Positions 10,961 to 21,527 of a stretch of DNA of 64,000 bases are shown here, piece after piece (the first letter of the stretch is position 1; every line of letters begins with the position of its first letter). The position numbers and the translations under genes were made by a program. The stretch comes from Blastobasis lacticolella. Taxonomy: Eukaryota > Arthropoda > Insecta > Lepidoptera > Blastobasidae. Where the stretch lies: the NCBI GenBank assembly GCA_905147135.1, contig LR990053.1, positions 10,428,501-10,492,500 on the forward strand, in the 5' to 3' direction. The notes beneath the pieces were generated by a model. The model saw only the letters and a list, made by a program, of their open reading frames with translations, ran no database searches and was not told the origin of the DNA.

Positions 10961-12162
10961 CTGGAACAGAGCGCACTGTTAGTACGACGGAACTCGACCA
11001 CGAAATTGCTTTATCACTATCGCCCTAAGGTTGAAGTTCGATTGCACGACATAAAGCAGCAAGGTCGATTTTCGCTTGCATCATTTTGACTTTTAACATT
11101 CTCGACCTTAACAATATTTTCGTTAAAGCCTGACGGAACATATAAGATGCCGCCATATTAGGGAATTTTAGAACTCATTTCTTACACTGGCACTTATTAC
11201 TTACACCTTAAATATTCAGCGATAATTAAGGCTACGGTTTAAACAATGTGTACAAAAAAAGATTTTATTTACAAAAAAATTCATTGTTCTTCTGCCTATA
11301 AATATTTATTCAAATTATATGTGGAATAATAAAATTGGTTTTTTATTCTAATTTGAAAACATAAACAATCAACCTGACGACACACAAAACTTCTTCTGTG
11401 TGATAGACAGATTATTATTTGATTTATATTCCAAGCCCATACTTTCATTTTCACTGTATAAAACTTCTCATATTAATAATAGTATTAAGCTGGCTATGAA
11501 AAAGGGTAGGTAGGTAATGATCCCAATTTTCTTTTTATTCATTCAGTCAAAGAAAAATAGTTCTAGAAACAAATCCTTTTATAGTGGTCCTGTCTTGAGA
11601 TATTTGACATAATAGATAGTACGAAACTTTTGGCTGTGGCGGCCATCAGTCGTACGACTCATAAGAAAATATTAGGTCAATCAAAGAACAAAAGGTCAAT
11701 TGGATTTAATAAAATCACAGAATAGGCATACCTAGAAAAATACTGAATTTAATTTGCTACAAAACCGGTTTCAAGAAACAAATCCCATACGAAAATGCAT
11801 TCTAAGCCTAATGGTTGGTGGTAGTTTTACGGTACAGTTCATTATCTGCAACACACAGTGCCTGCCATTGTACGGTTAGTGTTATAGATTTTCCCGGATT
11901 CCTAATACAATATTGGCCTCCATAGGCGTATCTACTGCAGACACATGGCCGAGGTTTATTGGTGATTTTATCATTTTATCGCGCAGACAAATACCATTAA
12001 CAAGCAGAATATTGCGCAGTAAAATAGGCTTTCAATAGATTTCATTATCAATTTTCTGCACGCTGGCTTGCTTAGATGATGTCGTATGAATATAATGTAT
12101 TTCATTATTATGGAGGTAGACGAGGCTTGCGTCTCAAACGACATAGACACATACGAAATATA
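10961..12162. other. Intron of the long gene, no feature
   Basis: Part of the inferred 35.5 kb intron between the exons at 10853 and 46470. A polypyrimidine-containing acceptor lies at its edge. Otherwise it is AT-rich text without repeats I can name. Confidence 0.4.
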
Positions 12163-12503
12163 ATCATCTTTGCGTTATTATCCCAGTAGTGCTGTCGCGC
12201 ACGAGGGCCTGGCGTCCGCCTTGACCATGATCCAGGATTTGGCCGATCAGGTAATTACAGTGGAACACTGCCATCTGACCTCCGCGACCCTGCTACTAGG
12301 GGAACTTGACCAGATTGGATCATGGTTACACATTCAGTCGCCAGAATGTGCAGGTTTAATTACGATGTTTTCCTCACCGTAAGAGCATTCAACTTATGTA
12401 CGTAACTCAAAAAAGAGTCATTGGTACATGGCCGCAGTGGGATTCGGACCCGGTACCTCTCGCTTACAAGTCGGATACCCTGACCGGTCGGCCACCAACG
12501 CTC
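12163..12503 (-). mobile_element. tRNA-derived SINE, family A
   Basis: Reverse copy. The tail is at 12163-12230 (cgcgcacgagggcctggcgtcc) and the head near 12439-12503 with a degenerate B box (gggtccgaatccc, complement of 12439-12451) and ggtggccgaccggtcaggg as A-box region. The body words match the copy at 25712. The open frames across it (12170-12382 and 12428-12697) are SINE sequence, not genes. Confidence 0.8.
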
Positions 12504-12794
12504 ACATACATATAATAACGAGTATTAAAAAATTCATAGTGCTTATTCAGGTTAACCACGTGCAAGTCCGTTTAAAGATTAATATGCCTCGAGTAATAAA
12601 CTCAAGTAACTCATTAATAATATTTAAATACCGTGTCATTATGCTGCGGGGTGACGACATGGCACGTGGCAATGGCAGCCTCTACCACAGAGAGTAAACA
12701 ACTATAATAATTGGTACTGTTAGATAGGATAGTCATCCATATGTTGTGGATCTTCTAGCTATCCGCACGAGCCGCCTTAGGTGAACCTTTATAA

Positions 12795-12920
12795 TCCTTT
12801 ATAATGCGTACGGCCAAGGGATGGATCGCGTTGCCCTCGAGTGTGTTCCCTGATCATTATAATCTAGACGCCTTCAAGGCTAGAGTGAATAGGCTGTTCC
12901 TGAACAGACATGCTCCATGA
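12795..12920 (+). mobile_element. C-terminal fragment of a non-LTR reverse transcriptase
   Basis: The frame reads KGWIALPSSVFPDHYNLDAF and KARVNRLFLNRHAP, then TGA at 12918-12920. This is the 'W..LP..VFP..YNL..FK..VN..L' ending common to insect jockey/CR1-like ORF2 proteins. It is followed by a small hairpin (gtcactta..taagtgac, about 12931-12957), possibly the 3' UTR structure. Everything upstream of about 12795 is lost or unrecognisable. Confidence 0.75.
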
Positions 12921-12959
12921 TCGGCCGTATAGTCACTTACGACCAGGTGATAAGTGACG

Positions 12960-13375
12960 AGAGTGAAGTAAGTGAGTGGTAAGTCCAATTATTAAAAAAA
13001 GGAAATTGAGGACATGGTCCAACACTATGCCTGATTCGCCGTTAGATGATATAGACGGCACAATGCTGTTTTATTCACTCCTGACGAGCTCTTTAATCAC
13101 ACAAATCACATTATTCAAATCGAACGTCTGCCAAGCCAATTACGGATATTTAATACTCTTTTAATTTTAATCTCTCCTAGTCGGTTTTTACATACCTATC
13201 TACAAAAACAATATATATATAAATATATACCAGGCTATTTTAAATCGACGTTCATAGTGAATTCTACCTATAGCAGATTGAACTTTTTTGTATGAATATG
13301 TGATAGGACTAGGAGTCAAACCTGAGGAGTACCACCGCCTCATCTATTTCTGCCGCCATAAGCAACAAAGCTTGC
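12960..13375. other. Intronic filler
   Basis: AT-rich; (TA)n-like run near 13209-13228. No coding evidence. Confidence 0.35.
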
Positions 13376-13476
13376 ATGATTGTGTTCCGGTTTGAAGGAT
13401 AAGGTAGCCGGCGCAATTACAGGCATGAGGCATTTCATCTTAGTCCTCGCACTGACAACGGCTTAAGATGAAATGC
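13376..13476 (+). repeat. Family-B-related fragment ending in a perfect 13-bp inverted repeat
   Basis: ttgtgttccggtttgaagga (13379-13398) and gcgcaattacaggc match a block seen in reverse at 63795-63840. They are followed by gcatttcatctta (13430-13442), exactly complementary to 13464-13476 across a 21-base loop. Confidence 0.5.
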
Positions 13477-13479
13477 ATT

Positions 13480-14515
13480 TTTGTTGCCTGCAACCTAAAG
13501 GCGTGAATCGTAGATGTTATGGGCGACAGTTAACGCTTACAGTCAGGCTGTCTGCTTGTTGTCACTACATAGAATAAAAAAAGTATATTTTCCAGTATTA
13601 ACATCTCGTTCTCAAGCCTTTAAAAGTTTATTTTTTCAATCCATAACATCACGCCTTTTTCCCGAAGGGAGGCAGGCAGATACCACATTGTTCCACTTGT
13701 CTGTTATTAATTCAATTATAATAATTCTAATTATTAATTATAAAATAAATCACACACAAGAGAGCGTCAAGAAACCTTTTTCTTCTAGTTTTTCTCCGAT
13801 TGTGTTTAAAACAAAATATGCCACGTAGGTATAATAATGTTTGCAAATAAGAATAACAGTGGCATTGTCTCCATAAATAGTCGTAGAACTAAAACAAGGC
13901 TTTGATACCGTTTTCTACGCTTCACGCTTCTGCGTCGACCTAAGCTGGAGTACGGCGACAAAGCAACGCTGAGGGATGGCCCCCGAGAATGCTTCTTCGT
14001 TGCATGAACACCCATTGTCATCCAGAAAAGAATTACAGCAAATAAATGACCACTTCAAACACCAATCCCGAAATGTACACAACCACATCGATAATCAATA
14101 GAAAGTACGTCAGCATGATCATTATTTACAAATGCGACGGTTGGATAATAAACAGTTATCTGTCACAGGCACAAAGTAGATTCTAATTTGAAACACATCA
14201 CATCAATCTTGGAAACAAGACTCCTACAAATACTAAGGAGAAGCTTCCACGTGCAATACTCGTGTATTGTGAAAATACAACTGGCAGCTGTAACTTGAAA
14301 CGGAATACAAGTCTGCAAATCGAGTTACCAGCGACAACTGTGTAAATATCGGTATACACTGTCCATGGTCTACTAACTAATGTTCAACGATTTCTAGACA
14401 CAAATAAGTAAGTAATAGGTACCTGTTGATAAGGTAAGGCACCTAAAACAATATGCAATTTCATGCTAATTTATGCATACGGTTAGAAGTTATTGTGCTG
14501 GAGTTTTTATATAAA
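13480..14515. other. Intronic filler
   Basis: No repeat or exon recognised. Frames at 13514-13828 and 13806-14021 lack splice context and protein-like composition. Confidence 0.35.
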
Positions 14516-14519
14516 ATAC

Positions 14520-14790
14520 TAGCTGGCCTGGCGCGACTTCGTTTCGACTTCGTGGTGTCCGACCTCTTACCTACCCTACGCTACCCCTATCCTACCCTAC
14601 CCCACTCTACACCTATCCTATCCGACCCCAAAACTACTCTACCATACTCCAGCCCTAACTTCACCCCAAGCCTACTCCTACCCTAGCTACACCTACCCTA
14701 CACGTGCACTACACCCTACCCGACATCTACCCTACACCTACATAAAGTTTTATTCTTTCATACAAACCTTCTCTTGACAATTACAAACCC
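14520..14790 (+). repeat. 'gcgacttcgt' dispersed element with (CCTAC)-rich body
   Basis: Starts with tggcgcgacttcgtttcgac. About 160 bases of degenerate ccta(c)cc words follow (14576-14742), ending at ctacataaagttttattctttca. The same start word, then taccctac text, then 'cttgaatcactatatctatt', 'aaaatccgttgcgtagtt' and 'agcgactttgttttatacta' is best preserved at 57560-57770. Related copies or pieces lie at 18085, 20840, 21528, 31790 and 36395. The class is unknown to me; no TIR or protein is visible. Confidence 0.6.
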
Positions 14791-15483
14791 AACGAAAAAG
14801 GAATTAGCCAAATAGATGCGATGCAATCGTTCTGAAGTTAGGCAAACTTTTATCAATCACTGAAATATCTTTTCTAAGAAATAAAAATGTAATTTGCTCA
14901 CAAAATCACCCAGTTCCAAGTTCCAAGCCAATCTAATTCGTTACCATGAAACGATGGCATTATTGTCTATGCAGGCAGGCTTGAGAATATTAACACTGCC
15001 AAATATTGAAATCTGCTGTTTTACATATCGAGCACGGACGTTTTTTGTATTATATTTTTCGTTGGTTAAACTTGTTTTGTTGGTTGATAAATGTTGATTG
15101 CCGTGTAGTGCCCTACTTCATTATAGGAAAGACTTTAATACCTATGTGCGTCATTTTTGTATAAACGATTTTAAAACAATTATTTTGTATAGATAGGTTA
15201 TCCTGCTGTGTTTCCCATCTCCTATTCTATAACTTACTCACACCATGGAAAATACATTATTAGCTATTGAAAATCGCTATTTCAATAATAATATTCACTA
15301 CCATTAATTCGATTAGTTACCGACTACTGTGATAGAGTATAATAGTTGTTTTCCTTGAATTTTATTGCGTACATTTGCATTTGTGACTCAATATAAATAC
15401 ATAATTACTCGATATCGGTTACAAGGTTTCACATGCTTAATCCGTAACTTTAGTAAACTATGGAATACTAGTAACTATCTTTC
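14791..15483. other. Intronic filler
   Basis: AT-rich, no named repeat or exon. Confidence 0.35.
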
Positions 15484-15535
15484 CTTTTTTTTTTTTTTTT
15501 TTATTTTATGGCATACGGTAGGCAAACAGGCAAGC
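15484..15535 (+). repeat. Poly-T run and family B start
   Basis: An ~18-base T run is followed by tatttta, then tggcatacggtaggcaaaca and ggcaagcgg, the first 40 bases of family B. Only this stub is present before unrelated sequence begins. The copies at 27334 and 36976 also start near T-rich DNA. Confidence 0.55.
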
Positions 15536-15578
15536 GGTCCTACTTCTACTTGTTACTTCTTAATTCAATTTGTTGCAG

Positions 15579-15734
15579 TTTCCAAGACATTACTTGCTTC
15601 CTCGGACGCGCCTGAGTGTCAAAACTCAGGACCTGTGTGTGGTTGCCGCTGTAGATCCTGGCTACACAGGAGTTGTAGCGGCGGTGGGAATGAGTGGCAG
15701 GGCAAAGCCCGTAACACTAGAAGAGCTCGTCTAA
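15579..15734 (+). CDS. Possible terminal exon, unsupported protein
   Basis: After a good acceptor (aattcaatttgttgcag, AG at 15577-15578) a phase-0 frame runs 51 codons to TAA. It reads FPRHYLLPRTRLSVKTQDL, then CVVAAVDPGYTGVVAAVG and MSGRAKPVTLEELV. The GC-rich composition resembles exons in this window. Against it: the minus strand is also open and protein-like, the last four codons and the stop lie inside the MITE at 15722-15974, and no upstream exon was found. It could be an exon truncated by the MITE or a piece of another mobile element. Confidence 0.25.
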   Translation, partial: FPRHYLLPRTRLSVKTQDLCVVAAVDPGYTGVVAAVGMSGRAKPVTLEELV

Positions 15735-15974
15735 TTTAAAATGACACGCCCCACTATCGCATTAACGCACACAAGCAAGTTTAAAATATGGACGCAATAC
15801 ATATACAAATGCCGTTGTAATTGGTCATTCAGTTGCCGGTAAGATTCAAACGTCGGAGCACGCGCCGTTCATTGGCTCCCACACAGATGAAGTGTCGTTA
15901 TTAATATTTGCACTCACACATCGAAATCAACTAACTAAGTAGTGGGGCGCGTCATCTTAGACTAGACGAGCTCT
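15722..15974. mobile_element. MITE with ~35-bp terminal inverted repeats
   Basis: The left end agagctcgtctaatttaaa..atgacacgccccacta pairs with the complement of 15938-15974 (tagtggggcgcgtcatctta..tagacgagctct), with a few mismatches. The interior is 180 bases without a frame. The inverted ends and small size indicate a non-autonomous DNA transposon. I did not see a clear target-site duplication. Confidence 0.75.
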
Positions 15975-16501
15975 ACGTATTCATCAAAATACTTTGAAAA
16001 CAATAAAAACAAAACCAACGATATTAGATCCGTCATACTCTATCCAGGTCAAACAATGCGTGAGCCATACAAATCCACGTAGCATTTTCCGTGTGATTGC
16101 CGAATATCCATTACAAACTTTCAATCCCATTTAAACATCACCTAGTACTAACACATCACAGGGTACAAATAAGGCACAAACATGGTAATTATTATAACTG
16201 CACCGAATGAGTTCGTCAAATAAACAGAGCGATGTAACACATGTAACGCGAATGCCGTTTGGCGGCCAGTGGGTACTTTTGTTCTCATAATACACTGTTA
16301 CTCGGCTAGCGCTACCCAAATGACCTCAATAAGTAAAAGAGGTCTCGGGCGAGCGGGATGAGTAAACAAAAGGGATCCTTGGGACAACCAAGGGCAAAGT
16401 ACCAGTGGACTATAAACGACTGGAGCCGGCACTCGGTAGGTAGACTAAGGCATGTTAGTTTATAATCTAACGTAGGTAGTCTTACGGACGTAGAAAAATG
16501 A
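15975..16501. other. Intronic filler
   Basis: A ctataaacgactggagccgg text at about 16410 resembles a TATA element with downstream GC-rich sequence. I have no transcript evidence and do not call it a promoter. Confidence 0.3.
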
Positions 16502-16516
16502 GGGGGGGGGGGGGGG
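16502..16516 (+). repeat. Uninterrupted run of 15 G
   Basis: Fifteen consecutive guanines in otherwise AT-rich DNA. Such a run can fold as a quadruplex, and its length is prone to assembly error. Confidence 0.9.
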
Positions 16517-16624
16517 TTATGTGTGTATCTCTAGCTTTTTGGTGCGGTGATAACTTTATTGATAGGTTGGCCAACTACCTTGTATTTTACAGGACATCTC
16601 GTATTCCAGCTATAATTTTGGCCT

Positions 16625-16770
16625 TGTCTTGTATTTTAACCCCTGACGAAAAAAGAAGGGCGTTATAAGTTTGACGTGTGTATCTGTGTGTCTGTCATCG
16701 TAACTCCAAATATTTCAGTATACATACGGGCGTATAGATATCCGAAAATATCCGACTTTTCTGTCGGTTA
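16625..16770 (+). repeat. Dispersed 'gacgaaaaa..ttataagtttgacg' repeat
   Basis: Second copy of the repeat noted at 3260-3475, matching across gaaaaaagaagggcg, ttataagtttgacg and tgtgtgtctgtc. Confidence 0.5.
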
Positions 16771-17205
16771 ATTTAAATAACGTAATTTGTCACTGGGTCG
16801 AGTTGACACAATACACACCTAACCAAATTTTACCTCTTGTCTTCTTCAGAAATAATGCTATAAATTGTAAATGGTTTGGTGAATTTGATGCAGTTCACAA
16901 TTTTCAGAGTTCATAATCTCGCTAGACATTTTACAAACTGTCCGGTTCTTACAACCTTACGGTAACATAATATGAAAAGCGACGCATGAGATAAACTAAA
17001 TTATACAACCTAAATACTCTATGCACTCGTTTTATATTGTTTTATGCTTGATAAAAACATCAGAGTAAATTAAACGATGACCGTGGAAATTATCGAAATT
17101 AATAGCGATTATAACCGATCTGATGTAGGTCAATGCGAAAAACAAAATGCATTTTTTATAAATTTATTAACAACTTTGTTGCAGTTAGGAAGTCATAGCA
17201 GTGCC

Positions 17206-17330
17206 TCCTGGGTCATCATCATCATCATCTTGGCGTTGTGTCCCGGTTGCGCCCCGCGCGGTACGCGAGGACCCAGGGTCCGCCTTCCTGCTATTCATGG
17301 CCCACATCGCTCGGCCTTCGGCATCCTTTG
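17206..17330 (-). mobile_element. SINE family A tail variant, truncated
   Basis: On the minus strand it ends ggacacaacgccaagatgatgatgatgatg, preceded by a GC-rich hairpin (gcggaccctgggtcctcgcg..cgcgcggggcgc). The tail is that of family A, but the sequence upstream (17290-17330) does not match the other copies. It is a 5'-truncated or recombinant copy. Confidence 0.65.
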
Positions 17331-17339
17331 TGGTTAGCT

Positions 17340-18084
17340 TATTGGCACGCATAATATAATTCATTGCCCCTACTGGGCAGTTAGTGTAAATATGAGTAAT
17401 AACAAAATCTTTCTTGCGATCACGCAAAAAGTATTGCGCTCGTAGTATAAGATACGCTCTTTTTATCAATGACTCTACAAACGCGGTCGCGAGCAAAAGC
17501 TAGTTCATTAAATTTTTAATGAAACAACTAAGCCAATAAATGTGCATCCACTTTTAAAATGTGGGTCAAACTTGAGTATGGTTTGTTGAAAGATTAAGGG
17601 CAAAACCAAACGCCATAAAGACCGAGGCAAAAATAAACTTTGCTCACAGAACGGGCGCCCGATTGTCTGATGAGCCACGTGTATGCTGAACTAGAGTAAT
17701 AGATTACTATAAGTAGGTAATATACTGAATACCTACTCATAGTATGTAAACAGAAAACCGGATTCACAGCGGAAATTTACGCATCCTGCTCATAACTAAC
17801 TACCATCACACCCCACACACATGTAAAGAAGCCGGAAAAATACCAGAGCAATCCAGACACACAAATATACACATTTAAATTGGTTTTTGTGGAAATTTTA
17901 TAGTGGCGTACCTACTCGATCGTAAATTAACTTGTCTTCGAGCAAAGAGATAATGCAATTAGATCAAACGGCAAGGATAGCTCAATTGAGATTCAGGGGG
18001 CGATTTCTATTAACTAGATGGTGGAATTAAACGCGATCGCACTAAAAGATATAACTTAAAATGATAATGAAAATATTTATTTAT
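17340..18084. other. Intronic filler
   Basis: No feature recognised. Confidence 0.35.
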
Positions 18085-18250
18085 CAGTATATTCTCTCGC
18101 CACGTCTGTCTGTCTGTTCACGATAGACTAAAAAACTACTGAACGGCTTTTCATGCGGTTTTCACCATTAGACTGAGTGATTCGTGAGGAAGGTTTAGGT
18201 GTATTATTTGTTAAGGTAGCGAGCGAAGCCGGGGCGGGTCGCTTATATTA
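18085..18250 (-). repeat. 'gcgacttcgt'-type element fragment, reverse
   Basis: Contains cacgtctgtctgtctgttc, ctactgaacggcttttcatgcgg and cgtgaggaaggtttaggtg, ending in gcgagcgaagccggggcggg. These are words of the family best seen at 57560-57770 and 36395-36595. Confidence 0.5.
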
Positions 18251-18845
18251 TTATAAGACACCAGCGTTTTCTGCTGCACATTTCTGATATATGGTACTGC
18301 CTGTGTTTCAGAATACCAATTATCTTCTAGAAGTAAGTCTCCACCAACAAAAACAACTTATCTTGAAGAATTAGACATAATTATATGTGATTTTTGAGGC
18401 ATCCTATACTGAAGTCATGGCATGACCGAAAAGAATTAGGCACCTATCTCGGAAAAAACACATTCGTAAATCAAACAATATCATTTATTTTTGAATAAAG
18501 AACGTGACTAAGCTATTTTACATGACATTGAATACGACACAATGGCAAGGCTAAATTGTTATTTTAAGGGTGCAGATCGATATCTTACAACACTGAACAA
18601 ACTTTATTTATCGATATCAAAGCTAGTGTATGTTATAAACACAGGATAAACACCACCATTTTATTTATTTAATTTTCCATCCATGTAGTATTTTTACATT
18701 TTCGATTAACTAACAAATCGAGTATTTGTAGGGTAAAAAATAGACTAGAATTTATTGATTTACATTCAATGTAGTAGATAGTTGTTAGGACATATTATCA
18801 TTTAGAAACCTCAAACTCCAACCTCAATATAGCTACTAATGTCAA

Positions 18846-18965
18846 ATTCATCATCATCAGCCTACATATTATAATCCACTGTCGGACATAGGCCTCCCAA
18901 AATGAACGCCAATGCACCCTGTCCTCGGCTTGATGCATCTAGCAACGACCTGCAGCAGGCTTTCG
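18846..18965 (-). mobile_element. RTE-type retrotransposon ORF tail
   Basis: On the minus strand the frame reads MHQAEDRVHWRSFWEAYVRQ, then WIIICRLMMMN. This is the C-terminal 'QDR..W.S..EAYV.QW' ending of RTE-like endonuclease/reverse transcriptase proteins, running into a (GAT)n tail (18849-18860 on the plus strand as atcatcatc). Only the last ~30 codons are recognisable. Confidence 0.75.
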
Positions 18966-19234
18966 CAAATCGACATACCACCTGACAAAAGTCCTAAACT
19001 GAATACGCTTGCATAGTCGCGGTCTCCAGTCCATTCAATAAATCATTTGCCGCAGCGGTACTCGGTTCTTCGGAAGATATCCATCCCCTCTCCTTAGATT
19101 GCAGCTGCCCTAGACGACGGTGGGCGCTTTCCATAAGGCGGATAAAAAAATATATGGCTGAGGCCACTGCCAGTTCAGCTAACTTACAAATTATCAATGT
19201 AATAAAATATAGAACAAACAATGAATTATTTAAT

Positions 19235-20092
19235 TACGTAAGACGTACTTAAATACGTAATGACATATTAATAAGATTAATTTAATTTTTCATTGGTAGG
19301 TAATAAAACTGGTTTAAGTGTAGACTACATGGATGCCTAAGTAAATAACACAAAGAAGCATATGGCGAATTTCTCACGTAAGACAACACAAGTGTTTCCA
19401 CTAGGTCTACATCAGAACGAACAATACCTATATAATTTCAATCAGCTTTAAAAATTCATAGACCCGTTTATTCCAAGAGGTAACTTAGAAAATACTATTA
19501 CACACGTGTCACTTGTAGGTAAATAAAATAAATTATTTAAATAAAATCGGTAGGCATACCTAATAACATATAACCTTGGATTATCGATTTTATGAGAAAG
19601 TTATTGCCCGTGTTTGGTGATTATTACTGATAAGGAAGGCAAAGTGAAGCATAGTTAATGATAAAGCTAATAAATAACGGATATTAACAGGGCTTTTTGC
19701 TATTTAAAGCGATATTTAACTCACCGTCAGAAATGATACACACCGAGCTCTTCCGACTTCTCGTTATTCGAGAAGATTGGCCACGACTGATCGGGGAAAT
19801 TATTAATCTTAAAGGAAGTGATATGAACAAGTTTATTTTAAACAAGAGTATACGGACGTACGGTGTTTGACGCCATGTTTTACAACTAAATGTAAAGTGA
19901 AACTTAGTTTACAAAATATATACGACCTTCTTGGCACTTCCAATACTTTTAACTCAGTTGAGGTGGTCATAACGGTCCGCGATGGGGTACAAGGCAGTGT
20001 TGTTTGCTATATTCTTAAAAGTCTTACATGCCGAAAACGTGAGTTTATTTGAAAGGTTGCAGCATGCAGTTTTCATCCAAATATATTAGAAA
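19235..20092. promoter_or_regulatory. Upstream region of the four-exon gene
   Basis: This holds whatever promoter and 5' UTR the gene starting at 20093 has. I see a 7-bp hairpin (cttctcg..cgagaag, 19759-19777) but no TATA box at a fixed distance, and several short upstream ATGs. Nothing specific can be assigned. Confidence 0.25.
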
Positions 20093-20305
20093 ATGGCTAC
20101 GTCTGGTTGGTTTCAGAAGATGTTGACCAGCTACGAAGCGGAAGCACACACACCTGCGCTCGAAGATGAGATTACCGAAGCGAAAATCGACGTGAGCACT
20201 TTAGAGAGAGTACTGGGCCTGCGTGCGTACAAAACGGACGAAGACGAAGAGTACAGCAGCTTAGAGGTGGATAAGAAAGAAGAACAACAAGAAACAACAA
20301 AAAAA
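20093..20305 (+). CDS. Unknown 153-residue protein, exon 1 of 4
   Basis: The ATG at 20093 sits in a favourable context (gaaaATGG). It opens 71 codons that end at a consensus donor, aaa|GTAAGT, in phase 0. The peptide starts MATSGWFQKMLTSYEAEAHT and continues as a strongly acidic, Glu/Asp-rich segment (TDEDEEYSSLEVDKKEEQQE). I see no signal peptide or transmembrane segment, so the product is probably cytosolic or nuclear. With the exons at 20572-20653, 21084-21204 and 21285-21330 it makes a complete 462-base coding sequence. Every junction is GT..AG and in phase, which I take as strong evidence for a real gene. I do not recognise the family. The gene is antisense to, and inside, the inferred 35.5 kb intron of the long minus-strand gene. 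Confidence 0.85.
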
Positions 20306-20571
20306 GTAAGTTAATACGCCTAAATTTTTTAAAACAACATTGTAAAATGATACGATACTACAGAGACAATCACTTCAAAGCATTGCTATTGTTGTTAATG
20401 AAAAAATTACAAATTAATTACTACGCCCGCCCACATTTGCGACTCCTTAAAATGTTAAACTCGATGCTATGAATAATTACCGACCTTACTTATTTGGCAG
20501 CTTTATCGTCGGTTTCGTACCGTCACCCAATAGGAAACTACCTAAGTATCATATCGTTATTCGTCCCACAG

Positions 20572-20653
20572 CCGTGTGCGATCGTCGTGCTGTCCAACAG
20601 CCAAAACCCGAGCATGCAATCGCTGTTGCGCAAGTACAGATACGACGCGAATG
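20572..20653 (+). CDS. Unknown 153-residue protein, exon 2 of 4
   Basis: Entered after attcgtcccacag in phase 0 and left at aatg|GTTAGT with one base carried over. It encodes PCAIVVLSNSQNPSMQSLLR and KYRYDAN. The hydrophobic run AIVVLSN followed by a basic helix-like segment suggests the start of a folded domain that continues into exon 3. The exon 1-2 intron is 266 bases and the next is 430 bases. The second intron contains a fragment of the 'gcgacttcgt' repeat family (20840-21010). Confidence 0.85.
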
Positions 20654-20839
20654 GTTAGTGTATTTAGCACATTATTTGCACATATTTAGCCGTCTCGTTA
20701 GCTATTTGCAGCAATTTAAATGCTTTAATTCGCTTTGTACGAGTAATAAAGAGCGAGACGCCGACAGGGCAGAATTTTGATAGGCCCATCTCCATAGAAT
20801 TTCCATGAAATTCGGTAAAGCTGTTTTAGTAGTGAAGAC

Positions 20840-21010
20840 GTCGCCAAAATAAGATAGCGACCGCCTGTTTGACTGGATGCTAAAATCTCAAAAGTACTGA
20901 ACAGATTTTTATACATGTATACATTTGTGATTAACGAGAAATATTTAGGTAAATACGAGTATTCTATAGTTTATATATACCTGAGCTAAGCGAACCCAGG
21001 GCGGTCATTG
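20840..21010 (-). repeat. Fragment of the 'gcgacttcgt' family inside intron 2
   Basis: Has tactgaacagatttttatac, gtgattaacgagaaatattt and cctgagctaagcgaaccc..ggcggtc, weakly matching the family at 18085 and 36395. It lies wholly within the 430-base intron of the 20093 gene and leaves both splice sites intact. Confidence 0.35.
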
Positions 21011-21083
21011 TTAGCTATATAATTTAATTGCTTTAACAATTATATTTTAAGACGATTCATACATTGACAATTATTTTCTTCAG

Positions 21084-21204
21084 GTATTTTGATACCGAGC
21101 AGTGTACAGTATTTCATTAAGATGCTACAACCTGGTGTACGCAATGCGCCAGTTTTGGTACCGCTGAACGACAAAGCCTTTTCGCCTATGGGAGGATTCG
21201 TGAG
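21084..21204 (+). CDS. Unknown 153-residue protein, exon 3 of 4
   Basis: The acceptor is ttattttcttcag and the donor is gtgag|GTGAGA. The first two bases complete a Gly codon with exon 2. It encodes ILIPSSVQYFIKMLQPGVRN, then APVLVPLNDKAFSPMGGFV. This is the best conserved-looking part: alternating hydrophobic residues with Pro and Gly turns, suggesting a compact alpha/beta fold. There are no catalytic signatures I know. Confidence 0.85.
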
Positions 21205-21284
21205 GTGAGAAATAACATCATTTTATGTAATACAATACTGTCACACTATAGAGTTTAAACTAAGACAATGTTACAATATTACAG

Positions 21285-21330
21285 ATACTACAAAGAGGTA
21301 CCGCCGATACCCCAATCTTGGGCACACTAA
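21285..21330 (+). CDS. Unknown 153-residue protein, exon 4 of 4 with stop
   Basis: After caatattacag the exon supplies the last base of an Arg codon, then YYKEVPPIPQSWAH and TAA at 21328-21330. The preceding intron is only 80 bases, normal for insects. Downstream, a weak poly(A) signal variant, TATAAA, lies at 21388-21393. No AATAAA is close, so the transcript end is uncertain. Confidence 0.8.
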
Positions 21331-21527
21331 CAATGACCTGACGACCAATGATCTCTGATACTTCTAAAAAAATGAACTGTGCTTTTATATAAACGGGATT
21401 TGCAAAATATATTGAAAAACTATCATCAATATTTGTATTATTCTCCTTGCAAATTCCTTCATAATGTTATTGTTTTAAGACAATACCCTGTGGCTCTCCT
21501 AGGTTTTTGTTATGTATTTATAGCTAA

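Noticed and set aside
12170..12697. Two plus-strand open frames of 70 and 89 codons
   Set aside because: They cover the reverse-oriented SINE at 12163-12503 and its flank and have no splice or protein evidence.
17077..17180. Short exon starting MTVEIIEINSDYNRSD
   Set aside because: A start in fair context and a GTAGGT after 16 codons, but no phase-matching second exon was found. Too short to support.
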